Assembly (NCBI RefSeq): GCF_005893125.1
Contig: NZ_VCJS01000015.1
Coordinates: 1 to 64,000, forward strand
Length of the DNA stretch: 64,000 nt
Direction: 5' to 3'
Source of the DNA: Nonomuraea basaltis
GTDB lineage: Bacteria > Actinomycetota > Actinomycetes > Streptosporangiales > Streptosporangiaceae
A model generated the notes under the pieces. The model had not been told where the DNA came from. It saw only the letters and a list, made by a program, of their open reading frames with translations, and searched no databases. Of this stretch, positions 34,488-43,934 are shown one piece after another (position 1 is the stretch's first letter; each line of letters begins with the position of its first letter). The position numbers were made by a program, and so were the translations under genes.

Positions 34488-35359
34488 TCATCGAACTTCT
34501 GCAGGAGCAGCTCTTCCAGCTCGCGCTCGTCGCGGCGCTGCTGGTGGGGCTGTGCGCGCCGGCCGTGGGCACGTTCATCGTGCAGCGCCGGCTGGCGCTG
34601 CTCGGCGACGGCATCGGGCACGTGGCGCTGACCGGCGTGGCCCTGGGCTTCCTGACCGGCTCCGCGCCGGTCCTCACCGCCGTGATCGTGGCCGTCGCGG
34701 GGGCCGTGGCCATCGAGCTGGTCAGGGCGCGCGGGCGGACCAGCGGCGACGTGGCCCTGGCGCTGCTGTTCTACGGGGGGATCGCGGGCGGCGTCATGCT
34801 CATGGCCATCGCGCCCGGCGGCAGCAACGCCAAGCTCAACTCCTACCTGTTCGGCGCCATCGCCAGCGTCACGCCCCTGGACATCTGGGTCATCGGCGCG
34901 CTGGCCGCCGCCGTGATCGGGGTGGTCGTGATCTTCGGCAGGGAGCTGTTCGTGCTCTGCCAGGACGAGGAGATGGCCAGAGCCAGCGGCCTGCCGGTGC
35001 GCTTCCTCAGCCTGCTGATCGCCGTCACCGCCGCGCTCACCGTCGTCATCGCCATGCGCGTGGTCGGCCTGCTGCTGGTCAGCGCGCTGATGGTGATCCC
35101 GGTGGCCACCAGCCAGCAGCTCACGCGTGGGTTCCGTACGACGATGGGGCTGGCCATGCTGTTCGGCGTGCTCGCCTCGGTGGGCGGGCTGCTGGCCTCG
35201 ACCGTGTCGGCTAAGGTGCCGCCGGGGGCCGCGATCGTGCTTCTTGCCCTCGCCGGCTTCGTCCTGGCCCTCGGTGTCGGTAAATTCGTACGGCGAGGCC
35301 GTACCGAGGAGTCCATAGTGAGCGAGCGACCGGAAATGCGCGTCAAGGGGGTCGCATGA
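34484..35359 (+). CDS. znuB: zinc ABC transporter, permease
   Basis: ABC-3 family permease of 291 residues with about eight helices, starting at GTG 34484 in the GTGA overlap with znuC. Characteristic segments: FIVQRRLALLGDGIGHVALTG, GSNAKLNSYLFG, VVGLLLVSALMVIP. Completes the ZnuACB importer. It ends in an overlap (ATGA) with zur. Confidence 0.95.
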   Translation: MIIELLQEQLFQLALVAALLVGLCAPAVGTFIVQRRLALLGDGIGHVALTGVALGFLTGSAPVLTAVIVAVAGAVAIELVRARGRTSGDVALALLFYGGIAGGVMLMAIAPGGSNAKLNSYLFGAIASVTPLDIWVIGALAAAVIGVVVIFGRELFVLCQDEEMARASGLPVRFLSLLIAVTAALTVVIAMRVVGLLLVSALMVIPVATSQQLTRGFRTTMGLAMLFGVLASVGGLLASTVSAKVPPGAAIVLLALAGFVLALGVGKFVRRGRTEESIVSERPEMRVKGVA

Positions 35360-35748
35360 CGACGAGACGCGATGCCGTGCACGACACCCTCCGCAAGAGC
35401 GCGGGGTTCCGTAGCGCGCAGGACGTCTATGCCGAGATGCGCCTGCACGGCGCCAAGATCGGCTTGACCACCGTCTACCGTGCCCTGCAGGCGCTCGCCG
35501 ACCAGGGCGAGGTCGACGTGCTGCGGACCGACGACGGCGAGTCGGTCTACCGGGCGTGCGCCAGTGAGGCCCATCATCATCACCTGGTGTGCCGCCGCTG
35601 CGGACGTACCGTCGAGGTGGCCGGGCCCGCGGTCGAGCGCTGGGCCGAGGCGGTCGGCAGCGAGCACGGGTTCACCGAGATCACTCACACGGTGGAGGTC
35701 TTCGGCACCTGCTCCTCCTGCTCGTCGGCGTCGGCCAAGACGGGCTGA
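35356..35748 (+). CDS. zur: zinc uptake regulator, Fur family
   Basis: Fur-family repressor of 130 residues. The helix-turn-helix is KIGLTTVYRALQALADQGEVD; metal sites include the HHHH stretch followed by CRRC, and the C-terminal CSSC. Located as the last gene of the znuACB operon, so it represses its own synthesis through the Zur box before znuA when zinc is sufficient. Its last 64 bp overlap the 3' end of the convergent EamA gene. Confidence 0.93.
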   Translation: MTTRRDAVHDTLRKSAGFRSAQDVYAEMRLHGAKIGLTTVYRALQALADQGEVDVLRTDDGESVYRACASEAHHHHLVCRRCGRTVEVAGPAVERWAEAVGSEHGFTEITHTVEVFGTCSSCSSASAKTG

Positions 35749-36605
35749 GGGCGGCGGGAGCCGTACAGGACTCCGAGGACGATCACCGCGCATCCGGCGA
35801 GCTGCAACGGAGAGGGCCGCTCGCCGAGCGCCACCGCGGAGAGCGCCACGGTCGTCATGGGCTGGATGAGCAGCAGCAACGCGGTGAGCGCGGCCGGCTG
35901 CCTGGGCAGCGAGAACGAGATCAGCGACCATCCGAGCACCTGCGGGCCCAGCGCGAGCACCACCAGCCACCCGTGCGCCGGCCAGCTCGGCACGAAGTCG
36001 GCGCCCCCGAACAGGGGGCTGAGCACCGCGATCGTCACGGTGGCGACGACGGTCGCGTGCGCAAGCGGTCCGGCGGCCCTGCTGGACCCGCCCTTCATCA
36101 GCAGCAGGAACGCCGCGTAGGAGACGGACGTGGCCATCCCGGCGAGCACCCCCATGACCGGATCGCTCCCGTAGGCGGCGCTGTCGAACACCCCGGAGAT
36201 CAGCACCACCCCGCCGAACACCACGGGCGCCGCCACCATCAGCCGCGTGGCCGGCCGCTCCCTGAACAGCGCCCAGGCGGCGAGCGCCACGATGAACACC
36301 TGCAGGTTCCCCAGCACGGTCGCCAGCCCCGCGCCCACATAGTCGATGGCGTGATGCCAGAACAGCAGGTTGAACGCGAACACCACGCCCGCGGGCCAGG
36401 CGAGAAGCAGCGCCTTGTGCGGCAGCGGGCCGAGCCTGCGCCGCTCCAGCCAGGCCAGCACGAGCAGCGGCGGCACGGCGTACGCGCAGCGGAACAACGC
36501 GGACGTGGCCGGCGCTACATCAGAGAGCCGGACCAGGGGCGCGGAGGTGGAGATGATGAGCGCACCGACGATCGCGATGAGCACGATACGGCGATGTGCA
36601 CTCAC
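35685..36605 (-). CDS. EamA/DMT family exporter
   Basis: Ten-helix drug/metabolite transporter with two EamA repeats; about 306 residues from GTG 36605 (VSAHRRIVLIAIVGALIISTS). A GTG at 36647 would add 14 residues; the shorter start has a G-rich Shine-Dalgarno and better fits the family N-terminus. Typical segments: LGNLQVFIVALAAWALFRERP in repeat 1 and LLIQPMTTVALSAVALGERPS in repeat 2. Divergent from the CGNR regulator, which may control it. Substrate unknown. Convergent overlap with zur. Confidence 0.88.
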   Translation of the reverse strand: MSAHRRIVLIAIVGALIISTSAPLVRLSDVAPATSALFRCAYAVPPLLVLAWLERRRLGPLPHKALLLAWPAGVVFAFNLLFWHHAIDYVGAGLATVLGNLQVFIVALAAWALFRERPATRLMVAAPVVFGGVVLISGVFDSAAYGSDPVMGVLAGMATSVSYAAFLLLMKGGSSRAAGPLAHATVVATVTIAVLSPLFGGADFVPSWPAHGWLVVLALGPQVLGWSLISFSLPRQPAALTALLLLIQPMTTVALSAVALGERPSPLQLAGCAVIVLGVLYGSRRPQPVLADADEQEEQVPKTSTV

Positions 36606-36676
36606 AGAAACCCCCGCAGGCCCACGTAGGAGATACAGTTCCACCACGCTAGAACCCGGCGCGTACAGGAGTCAAC

Positions 36677-37225
36677 ATGCCGTTTGGCCATGACATGGTG
36701 CATTCACTGGCCACCGTTGTCGAGCTGGTCAACACCTCGCCCTCCGCAGGCGGTGACGAGGGCCTGGCCGGCCTGGCCGAACTGCAGGTGTTCGTGCAGT
36801 CCCGCCAGATCAGCGGCGTGGGCAAACTCACGCCCCGCGACCTCGGCCAGGTGCGGATGGTGCGGGAGGCGTTCCACCGCGTCTTCACCGCCCCCGACCA
36901 GCCGACGGCCGTACGCACCCTGAACGCGCTGCTGTCGGAGACCCGGATCACGCCCCGGCTCACCGAACACGACGGCCACCCGCTGCACGTCCACTACTTC
37001 GCCACGGACGCGTCGCTCGCCGAGCACGTGGCGGCCGACTGCGGGGTGGCGCTGGCGCACCTGCTGGTGGAGGGCGAGGCCGAACGCCTGCGCACTTGCT
37101 CGGCCCCCGACTGCGACCGCGTCTTCGTCGACGAGTCCCGCAACCGGTCCCGCGTCTACTGCGACAGCCGGACCTGCGGGAACCGCATGCACGTCGCCGC
37201 CTACCGCGCCAGGCGCCGCGCCTAG
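36677..37225 (+). CDS. ABATE/CGNR zinc finger protein
   Basis: Protein of 182 residues with an N-terminal ABATE-type domain and a C-terminal CGNR zinc finger (CSAPDCDRVFVDES..., then SRVYCDSRTCGNRMHVAAYR). This family is thought to be stress-responsive DNA-binding regulators. AGGAG lies 6 nt before the ATG. The divergent pairing with EamA is common in actinobacteria, so it probably regulates that exporter. Confidence 0.9.
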   Translation: MPFGHDMVHSLATVVELVNTSPSAGGDEGLAGLAELQVFVQSRQISGVGKLTPRDLGQVRMVREAFHRVFTAPDQPTAVRTLNALLSETRITPRLTEHDGHPLHVHYFATDASLAEHVAADCGVALAHLLVEGEAERLRTCSAPDCDRVFVDESRNRSRVYCDSRTCGNRMHVAAYRARRRA

Positions 37226-37244
37226 CAGGTTCACAGGCGGCCGT

Positions 37245-38504
37245 TCAGCCCGCCATCTGCTTGTGCAGTTCTGCTGCGCCGGCTGCGCGGCGTCGCCAGG
37301 CGGAAAGGCCGAGTCCGAGGGCGACGACTGACGTGGCGAGTGCGAGCAGGCCGACGGCGTTGACCCGGCCCCCGGCGGCGGACGCGAGCGCGAGCACCAC
37401 GAGCGGGCAGATGAACTGACCGATGAAGAAGGTCCCCGTCCACAATCCGGTGCCGCGACCGCGGTCGGCGTACTCGAGCTTGGACATGGCGAGGGTGAGC
37501 AGGCTCGGCAGCATGACGCCGGCGCCAAAGCTGTTGATCACGGCGCCGACGATCAGCACGGCGGGGCTGGAGGCGAACCAGATCACCGCGAAGCCGATGG
37601 CGCACACGGCGAGAACGGCGGGCATCCAGACGTCCGGGCTGCGACCGAGCTTGATGAAGGTGACGGCGCCGGCCACAGTCGCAGCGCTGGCGACGGCGAT
37701 GGCCAGCCCGATCATGCCGGAGCCGGTCACGCCCATGTCATCCAGGAGATAGGACATATGCACCTGGACGGTGTAGAAGACGACGCTGCCGAAGACGGTC
37801 AGAGCACACGTCGCGGCCAGCGGCCGCCAGGGGAAGGGACGCTTGGCCGGCTCCGGGCCGGTGTCAGCAGCGGCAGCGGCCTGTCGAGGCTGGGGCAGGA
37901 AGGCGGCCATGGCTGGGGCGAGCAGCAGGCTCACGGCATAGGCCCAGAACGGTGCGCGCCAGCCGGCCGCCCCGGCCGCGCCGCCCAGGGCGAAGAAGGC
38001 CGTCGCTGAGATCGCGGCACACATGGTCTGGAGGGCGAGGTAGCGGTCGCGTTGCCGGCCGGTGTAGTAGTCGCCGATCAGCGTGGTGCAGCAGGTCATG
38101 ATGGCGGCCTCGACGACGCCGACGAGCGCGCGGCTGGCCACGATCGCGCCGAGGGAGTCCAACCACAGCGGGGCGGTGCCAACGAGCGCGTACAGCACGG
38201 TGGCGGTGACGAGCAGGCGTTTGCGGCCGAGCCGGTCGACGATGACACCGGCGAAGGGAGCCAGCAGTGCCAGGAACAGCGCGGGGATCGTCAGGGCCAT
38301 GGGGACCAGCGCCGCGGCGCCCGGCACGGCGGCGAAGTGGTCCTGCATCTGCGGCAGGACGGGGGCGATAAGCACGGCGCCCAGGATGGGCAGGCAACTG
38401 CCGGCCATCAGCAGCGTGATCCGAAGCCGGTGCCCGGGGCCGGACACGATCTGCTCCGGCGGGTCTTCGGCGGCGGGCGGGGACGGAGGCACGGACGGAG
38501 GCAT
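37245..38504 (-). CDS. MFS transporter
   Basis: Major facilitator of 419 residues with 12 predicted helices; the first is LLMAGSCLPILGAVLIAPVLP and the loop 2-3 motif is DRLGRKRLL. ATG 38504 has GGGAG upstream; ATG 38525 is also in frame. Lies downstream of, and on the same strand as, the LysR regulator of the neighbouring catabolic operon, so it probably takes up or exports an aromatic acid or a pathway intermediate. The 256-bp gap to LysR contains nothing else I can support. Confidence 0.88.
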   Translation of the reverse strand: MPPSVPPSPPAAEDPPEQIVSGPGHRLRITLLMAGSCLPILGAVLIAPVLPQMQDHFAAVPGAAALVPMALTIPALFLALLAPFAGVIVDRLGRKRLLVTATVLYALVGTAPLWLDSLGAIVASRALVGVVEAAIMTCCTTLIGDYYTGRQRDRYLALQTMCAAISATAFFALGGAAGAAGWRAPFWAYAVSLLLAPAMAAFLPQPRQAAAAADTGPEPAKRPFPWRPLAATCALTVFGSVVFYTVQVHMSYLLDDMGVTGSGMIGLAIAVASAATVAGAVTFIKLGRSPDVWMPAVLAVCAIGFAVIWFASSPAVLIVGAVINSFGAGVMLPSLLTLAMSKLEYADRGRGTGLWTGTFFIGQFICPLVVLALASAAGGRVNAVGLLALATSVVALGLGLSAWRRRAAGAAELHKQMAG

Positions 38505-38760
38505 GCGGGAACTCCCACGTGGCATGTCGAGCGGAGGACAGGCGAGGACAGGGGTGGCACGGCACCGCGTGCGAGACCGTGCGAAACACGAGCCGGTGTC
38601 GGAGCAGGGGCCCCGACGGCGGCCGTGGCTCCGCGGTGGGTGGTGTGCCGGACACCTACGCCGACCAGGAGTGGGACGGCTCCGGCACCGGGTTGACATG
38701 ACTATGGACCACCTGCCACGTCCTGCCTAGACCCCGCACCATCGAGAAAAGCGATCGTGA

Positions 38761-39684
38761 TCATCCTTGTCCTGGATGCCGCGGCGACAGTTCCGCGCCG
38801 ACGCGGGCGGCGGTCTCGCGCAGCCAGATGTGGGCCGCGTCGTGGGTGTGGCCCGGGTGCCACCACAGCGCCATCTGCACAGGGACCGCCTCGTAGGGGG
38901 CCTCCATGACGCGTACGGCGGCCACACCGCTCAGCCGTTCGGCCAGGCGCTGCTGTATCAGGGCGATCCGGCGGGTGCCCGCGACCAGGTAGGGCAGAAC
39001 CTGGAAGCTGTCGACGGAGATCTCCACGTGGGGGTCGATGCCGAGCATGCTCAGCTGCCGGGCGGCCGGAGCGTCGTAGGTGCGCTGGTAGATGACCCAT
39101 GGCAGCCGGGCCAGGTCGTCCATGGTCAGCCGGTCGCCGACCTCGTCATTGGCCTCGGCGACCAGCACGACCCAGCGGTCGGTGAACAGCTCGACGGCGG
39201 GGAAGCCGGTGATGACGCCGTGCGGCATCAGCAGCCCGTCCGCCGTGCTGAGCACCGTCGCGGTGTCCTCCGTGACGTCGGCCGGGAGCCGCCGGAAATG
39301 CAGTCGTACCCGCGGGGCTTCGGCGTGCGCGATGCGGACGAGCCCGGCGCCGAACACGGCGGCGGCGTAGTCGGAGGCGAGCAGGGTGAATTCGTGCTCC
39401 TCCCGGCCCGCGGTGAAGTCGGCCCGGCTGCTGAAGACCCGTTCCAGCAGGTCGCAGGCGGTGGCGGTGCGGTCCAGCAGGGCGCGGCCGAGGGCGGTCA
39501 GCTCGTACTGGCCGCCGACGCGGGAGAGCAGCTCGTCATCGAAGTGGCGGCGCAGGCGGGCCAAGGCCGCGCTCATCGCGGGCTGGCTCAGCCCGATGCG
39601 CTGGCCGGCGCGGGTGACGTTGCGCTCCTCCAGCAGGGCGCGCAGGGACAGAACGAGGTTGAGGTCGAGGCCGGACAGGTTCAA
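38761..39684 (-). CDS. LysR family regulator
   Basis: LysR-type regulator of 307 residues, divergent from the catabolic operon. The helix-turn-helix is NVTRAGQRIGLSQPAMSAALARLRRHF; the effector domain follows and resembles the NodD/aromatic-catabolic type. Both possible starts are TTG (39684 and 39696); 39684 gives NLSGLDLNLVLSLRALLEE, the usual N-terminus, with a G-run before it. It likely activates the operon from the intergenic dyad at 39740-39774 in response to a pathway compound. Confidence 0.9.
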   Translation of the reverse strand: MNLSGLDLNLVLSLRALLEERNVTRAGQRIGLSQPAMSAALARLRRHFDDELLSRVGGQYELTALGRALLDRTATACDLLERVFSSRADFTAGREEHEFTLLASDYAAAVFGAGLVRIAHAEAPRVRLHFRRLPADVTEDTATVLSTADGLLMPHGVITGFPAVELFTDRWVVLVAEANDEVGDRLTMDDLARLPWVIYQRTYDAPAARQLSMLGIDPHVEISVDSFQVLPYLVAGTRRIALIQQRLAERLSGVAAVRVMEAPYEAVPVQMALWWHPGHTHDAAHIWLRETAARVGAELSPRHPGQG

Positions 39685-39739
39685 GACGCCCCCCAATCAG
39701 GAGACCGCCCCGGGACTGGGGCATTTACCGCATGGATGA

Positions 39740-39774
39740 ATCGCATTAAAAGAATCGATTTCCGTGATTGCGAT
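39740..39774. promoter_or_regulatory. candidate LysR-binding dyad
   Basis: ATCGCA (39740-39745) and TGCGAT (39769-39774) form an inverted repeat nearly concentric with the palindrome AATCGATT (39753-39760). It lies between the divergent LysR gene and the catabolic operon in unusually AT-rich sequence, where a LysR site is expected. Confidence 0.5.
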
Positions 39775-39818
39775 CCGGTCAGTCAGATTAGTGCCACCGC
39801 AACCCGGAGGAAACACCC

Positions 39819-40811
39819 GTGAAACCCTCAGCCTCGCCGTTCTTCTCCGCACCCTTCGGTCTTGGCACCTTCTCCGCCGCTGATCCCGCCTCCGCCTTCC
39901 CCGGCCTGGTGACCCCGGACGGACAGGTGCTCGACCTGCGCGCCGCCCTGGGTGATCCGAGCCTGACCGTACGCACGCTGCTGGAGGCATGCGGCGGGCG
40001 GCTGTCGTTCCTGCGCCGGTACGCCGAAGACCGCGGCCACGGCCGGCGGCCGCTGGACGACCTGCGGGTGCACGCCCCGGTCGAGCCCCGGCAGCTGCTC
40101 CAGTCGGGCGCCAACTACCGGCAGCACGTGATCGACCTGGAGGCCGCACACCGTGGGCCGGACGACCCGCGCAGCGAGGCCGAGGCCAGGGCCGAGATCG
40201 CGGCGGTCATGGACCGGCGGGCGGCGGAGGACCTGCCGTACGTCTTCACCGGGCTGCCATCCGCGATCACCGGCCCGTACGACGACGTGGTGCTGCCGTC
40301 CTGGGCGGAGAAGCCGGACTGGGAGCTGGAGCTGGCCGCGGTGATCGGCCGGCCCGCCTACCGGGTGACGCGGGCGCAGGCTCTCGACCACGTCGCCGGC
40401 TACACCATCGCCAACGATCTGACCGACCGGTCCACCGTCTTCCGGCGGGACATGCCGGCCATCGGCACCGACTGGCTGCGCTGCAAGAACGCCCCCGGCT
40501 TCACCCCGCTGGGCCCGTACATCGTCCCGGCCGAGTTCGTCGCCGACCCCGGCGATCTGCAGGTGACGCTGAAGCTCAACGGCGAGGTCATGCAGGACGA
40601 GTCCACCAAGGACATGATCTTCGGCGTGGCGCGGTTGGTGTCGTACATCTCCCAGAGCGCCCGGCTCCTGCCCGGCGACGTGGTCCTGACCGGCAGCCCG
40701 GCCGGCAACGGTCTGCACTGGGGGCGGCTGCTGCGCGACGGCGACGTCATGGAGGGATCGATCACCGGGCTCGGTGCCCAGCGCACCCGCTGTGTCGCGG
40801 AGCGGTCATGA
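39819..40811 (+). CDS. fumarylacetoacetate hydrolase family protein 1
   Basis: FAH-family enzyme of 330 residues; these cleave C-C bonds in diketo acids or decarboxylate/hydrate ring-fission products. The C-terminal core (from about 90) contains LLQSGANYRQH, PSAITGPYDDVVLP, WELELAAVIG with metal-binding Glu pair, and GDVVLTGSPAGNG. GTG start with GGAGG 8 nt upstream. First gene of the operon, overlapping the cyclase gene (ATGA). A second FAH-family gene is downstream, so the two probably act on different intermediates. Confidence 0.9.
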   Translation: MKPSASPFFSAPFGLGTFSAADPASAFPGLVTPDGQVLDLRAALGDPSLTVRTLLEACGGRLSFLRRYAEDRGHGRRPLDDLRVHAPVEPRQLLQSGANYRQHVIDLEAAHRGPDDPRSEAEARAEIAAVMDRRAAEDLPYVFTGLPSAITGPYDDVVLPSWAEKPDWELELAAVIGRPAYRVTRAQALDHVAGYTIANDLTDRSTVFRRDMPAIGTDWLRCKNAPGFTPLGPYIVPAEFVADPGDLQVTLKLNGEVMQDESTKDMIFGVARLVSYISQSARLLPGDVVLTGSPAGNGLHWGRLLRDGDVMEGSITGLGAQRTRCVAERS

Positions 40812-41770
40812 GCCTGAACCGCCGCGACCCCGAGGGCGCGATCGCCGAGGCCGCCAAGGCGTACTCCAACTGGGGCCGCTGGGGCGAGGACGACGTCCTC
40901 GGCACCCTGAACTTCCTGGACGAGGCCAAGCGCCGGGAGGGAGCCGCGCTCGTCCGGCGGGGGGTGAGCTTCTCGCTGTCCCAGCGGTTCGACATGAACG
41001 GTCCGCAGAAGGGCTGGCGGCGCCGCACCAACCCCGTCCACACCATGCTGGACACGGGCACGGACGCAGCTCTCGGCAACCAGGGCTTCCCGCACGGCAT
41101 CGGCGGCGCCGACGACGTGATCGCGATGCCGCTGCAGTGCTCCACCCAGTGGGACGGGCTGGGCCACATCTTCGACCACGGCAAGGCGTGGAACGGCCGA
41201 CCGGCCGAGCGGGTCGTCACCTCGGACGGCGACCTGGTCACCGGCGTCGAGCACATGGCCTCGCATGTCGCCGGGCGCGGTGTGCTGCTCGACGTCGGCC
41301 GGATCATCGGGAACGACGGCGAACTGCCGGATGGCTTCCCGATCATCGAGGAGCACCTGGCGGCCACTGCCGACGCGCACGGCGTGGCGGTCGGCCGGGG
41401 CGACATCGTCGTCGTACGGACCGGCCAGCTCACCCGGACCCGGCGCGAAGGGTGGGGCGACTACGCCGGCGGCCCCGCGCCCGGGCTGTCCTTCACCGCC
41501 GCCGGCTGGCTCCATCGCACCGAGATCGCCGCGATCGCCACCGACACCTGGGGTTTCGAGGTGCGGCCCAACGAGTTCGACGGCGCCTTCCAGCCGTTGC
41601 ACCAGGTCGTCATCCCCAACATGGGCCTGCTCATCGGGGAGATGTGGGACCTGGACGCCCTCGCCGCCGACTGCGCCGCCGACGGCGTGTACGAGTTCTG
41701 GCTCACCGCCGCTCCCCTGCCCATCACCGGAGCAGTCGGCTCCCCCGTCAACCCGCTCGCCGTCAAGTGA
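40808..41770 (+). CDS. cyclase family protein (putative hydrolase)
   Basis: Protein of 320 residues in the cyclase/kynurenine formamidase superfamily. Instead of the classical HxGTHxDxPxH motif it has CSTQWDGLGHIFDHGKAWNG, seen in a large actinobacterial subfamily; WDGLGH and the later HQVVIPNMGLLIGEMWDLDALAADC fit the family. It would hydrolyse an amide, lactone or similar bond in a ring-derived intermediate. Overlaps the gene before; the monooxygenase starts 23 bp later. Confidence 0.85.
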   Translation: MSLNRRDPEGAIAEAAKAYSNWGRWGEDDVLGTLNFLDEAKRREGAALVRRGVSFSLSQRFDMNGPQKGWRRRTNPVHTMLDTGTDAALGNQGFPHGIGGADDVIAMPLQCSTQWDGLGHIFDHGKAWNGRPAERVVTSDGDLVTGVEHMASHVAGRGVLLDVGRIIGNDGELPDGFPIIEEHLAATADAHGVAVGRGDIVVVRTGQLTRTRREGWGDYAGGPAPGLSFTAAGWLHRTEIAAIATDTWGFEVRPNEFDGAFQPLHQVVIPNMGLLIGEMWDLDALAADCAADGVYEFWLTAAPLPITGAVGSPVNPLAVK

Positions 41771-41793
41771 ACACGTCAACGAAGGGGTCGGCC

Positions 41794-42918
41794 ATGGCCA
41801 GGCAACCCACTGTCCTCATTGTCGGAGGAGGCACCTCCGGCAACGCCATGACCGTCCTGCTGCGGCAGTCGGGCATCGCGGTGGATCTCGTCGAGATCAA
41901 GCCGGACTGGAACGTCCGCGGCTCCGGCATCACCCTGCAGGGCAACGCCCTGCGCGTGCTGCGCGAGGTCGGCGTGTGGGACGAGATCCACGCGCACGGC
42001 TACGCCTTCGACGCGCTGGGGCTTACCTCGCCAGACGGCACCGTGCTCCACGTTCACGAGGACCTGCGCACCGGCGGGGACGACCTGCCGGCCACCTTGG
42101 GCATGCGACGCCCGATGCTGCAGCAGATCCTCACCGACGCGGTCCAGGCGTCCGGCGCGCACATCCGGCTCGGCACCACCGCAGGCACCTTCACCCAGGA
42201 CGGCACCGGGGTCGTCGTCGGCTTCAGCGACGGCACGCAGGGCCGCTACGACCTCGTGGTGGCCGCCGACGGGGTGAACTCCGCGACCCGCGCCGCCCTC
42301 GGCATCGGCGGCAAGCCCGAGCCGACCGGCATGTCCATCTGGCGGATCCCCGCGCCCCGCCCGGCCGGCGTGGAGCGCAGCGACCTCGCCTACGGCGGCT
42401 CCTGCTTCATCGCCGGCTACACGCCGACCAGCAAGGACACGTTGTACGCCTACCTGGTCGAGCCCGACCGCGACCGCGCCGGCATCCCGCCCGACCGCTA
42501 CGCCAAGGAGATGCGGACCCTCGCCGAGGGCTACGGCGGCGCCTGGAACGAGATCCGGGAGTCGATCGACGACCCGGCTCAGGTGAACTACACCCGGTTC
42601 ACCCGGATGCTGGTCGAGGGACCCTGGCATCGGGGCCGGGTCGTGCTCGTCGGGGACGCCGCGCACTGCTGCCCGCCCACCCTCGCCCAGGGCGCGGCGA
42701 TGTCCCTGGAGGACGCGTGGGTGCTGGCCCAGTTGCTGAGCAGCGGGACCGCCTGGGACGAGGAGCTGTTCCTGAGCTACCACGCGCGGCGGATCGACCG
42801 GGTCCGGATGGTGGTCGACGCCTCCGTCCAACTCGGGCAGTGGCTGCTCGACGGGGTACGCGGTGACGTGCCCGGGCTCATGGGCGCCACCATGGCCGCG
42901 CTCAAGGAGTTGCCGTGA
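41794..42918 (+). CDS. FAD-dependent aromatic monooxygenase
   Basis: Group A flavoprotein monooxygenase of 374 residues. FAD-binding GGGTSGNAM at the N-terminus, the DG motif VVAADGVNSATR near 160, and GDAAHCCPPTLAQGAAMSLEDA near 285-305 are intact. Such enzymes hydroxylate activated aromatic acids with NAD(P)H and O2. GAAGGGG precedes ATG 41794; a GTG at 41767 is possible. It probably makes the catechol- or hydroquinone-type substrate for the dioxygenase two genes on. Confidence 0.92.
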   Translation: MARQPTVLIVGGGTSGNAMTVLLRQSGIAVDLVEIKPDWNVRGSGITLQGNALRVLREVGVWDEIHAHGYAFDALGLTSPDGTVLHVHEDLRTGGDDLPATLGMRRPMLQQILTDAVQASGAHIRLGTTAGTFTQDGTGVVVGFSDGTQGRYDLVVAADGVNSATRAALGIGGKPEPTGMSIWRIPAPRPAGVERSDLAYGGSCFIAGYTPTSKDTLYAYLVEPDRDRAGIPPDRYAKEMRTLAEGYGGAWNEIRESIDDPAQVNYTRFTRMLVEGPWHRGRVVLVGDAAHCCPPTLAQGAAMSLEDAWVLAQLLSSGTAWDEELFLSYHARRIDRVRMVVDASVQLGQWLLDGVRGDVPGLMGATMAALKELP

Positions 42919-43919
42919 CCCTGGACGCCCCCACGGTCGACGTGCACGCACATGTCCTGCTGCCCGAGGTCGACCAGGCGGTCGCCGACCGGCCGGGACT
43001 GGCCGCCGCCCGCGCGCTGGACGCGCGCCGCAACGGACCCGACGCGCTGGCGGTCAACGCCGTGATGATCCGCGAGCGCATCCCGCGGCTCATCGACGCG
43101 CAAGCCCGGCTCGCCGCGATGGACGCGGCCGGGGTGGACGTCCAGCTGATCTCCCCCTCGCCGTCGCACTACCACTACTGGGCCGACGAGGACCTGGCCC
43201 GCTCGATTTGGGAACTGGCCAACGCCGGGACCGCCGCGCACACCGCCGAAGCCCCCGACCGGCTGCTCGGCCTCGGCCTGGTTCCTCTCCAGCATCCGGG
43301 ACTCGCGGTCAAGGCCTTGGACCACGCCCTCGGCCTCGGACTGCGGGGTGTCGAGATCTCCAGCCACGCGCCCGGCAGGGAGCTGTCCGACCCGGCGTAC
43401 GAACCCTTCTGGACGCACGCCGAGGAGACCGGTGCGATCGTCTTCCTGCACCCCTTCGGCTGCACCCTCGACGAACGGCTCGACCGCTGGTACCTGTCCA
43501 ACACGGTCGGCCAGCCGGCTGAGAACGCGGTGGCACTCTCCCAGCTGATCTTCTCCGGAGTGCTGGACCGCCACCCGGGGCTGAGGATCGTCGCCGCGCA
43601 CGGCGGCGGCTATCTGCCCACCCACATCGGCCGCTCCGACCACGCCTGGCGGTCGCGCACCGACGCCCGCGCCGGCTGCGCGCACCTGCCCAGCAGCTAC
43701 CTGACGCGCCTGTGGTTCGACTCGCTCGTCCACGACCCGCACGTCCTGCGCGAGCTGCTGCGCGTCGCGGGCCCCCAGCGGGTGCTACTGGGCTCCGACT
43801 TCCCCTTCGACATGGGCACCGACGACCCGCTGGGCGCGCTGCGCGCCGCGGGCCTGTCCGATGCCGACTTCCACGCCGTACGCGGCGGCAACGCGACGAC
43901 GTTGCTGCGCCTCACCTGA
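42915..43919 (+). CDS. amidohydrolase family protein, ACMSD-like
   Basis: Metal-dependent amidohydrolase-2 family protein of 334 residues starting at a GTG in GTGA overlap with the monooxygenase gene. Metal ligand motifs are DVHAHV, FLHPFG, AAHGGG and GSDFPFDMG. The closest well-known relatives are decarboxylases (ACMSD, gamma-resorcylate and 5-carboxyvanillate decarboxylase), so it may remove CO2 from an aromatic or ring-fission acid. Hydrolysis is possible. Followed by the dioxygenase after 15 bp. Confidence 0.9.
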   Translation: MTLDAPTVDVHAHVLLPEVDQAVADRPGLAAARALDARRNGPDALAVNAVMIRERIPRLIDAQARLAAMDAAGVDVQLISPSPSHYHYWADEDLARSIWELANAGTAAHTAEAPDRLLGLGLVPLQHPGLAVKALDHALGLGLRGVEISSHAPGRELSDPAYEPFWTHAEETGAIVFLHPFGCTLDERLDRWYLSNTVGQPAENAVALSQLIFSGVLDRHPGLRIVAAHGGGYLPTHIGRSDHAWRSRTDARAGCAHLPSSYLTRLWFDSLVHDPHVLRELLRVAGPQRVLLGSDFPFDMGTDDPLGALRAAGLSDADFHAVRGGNATTLLRLT

Positions 43920-43934
43920 CAAGGATCTCCCACC

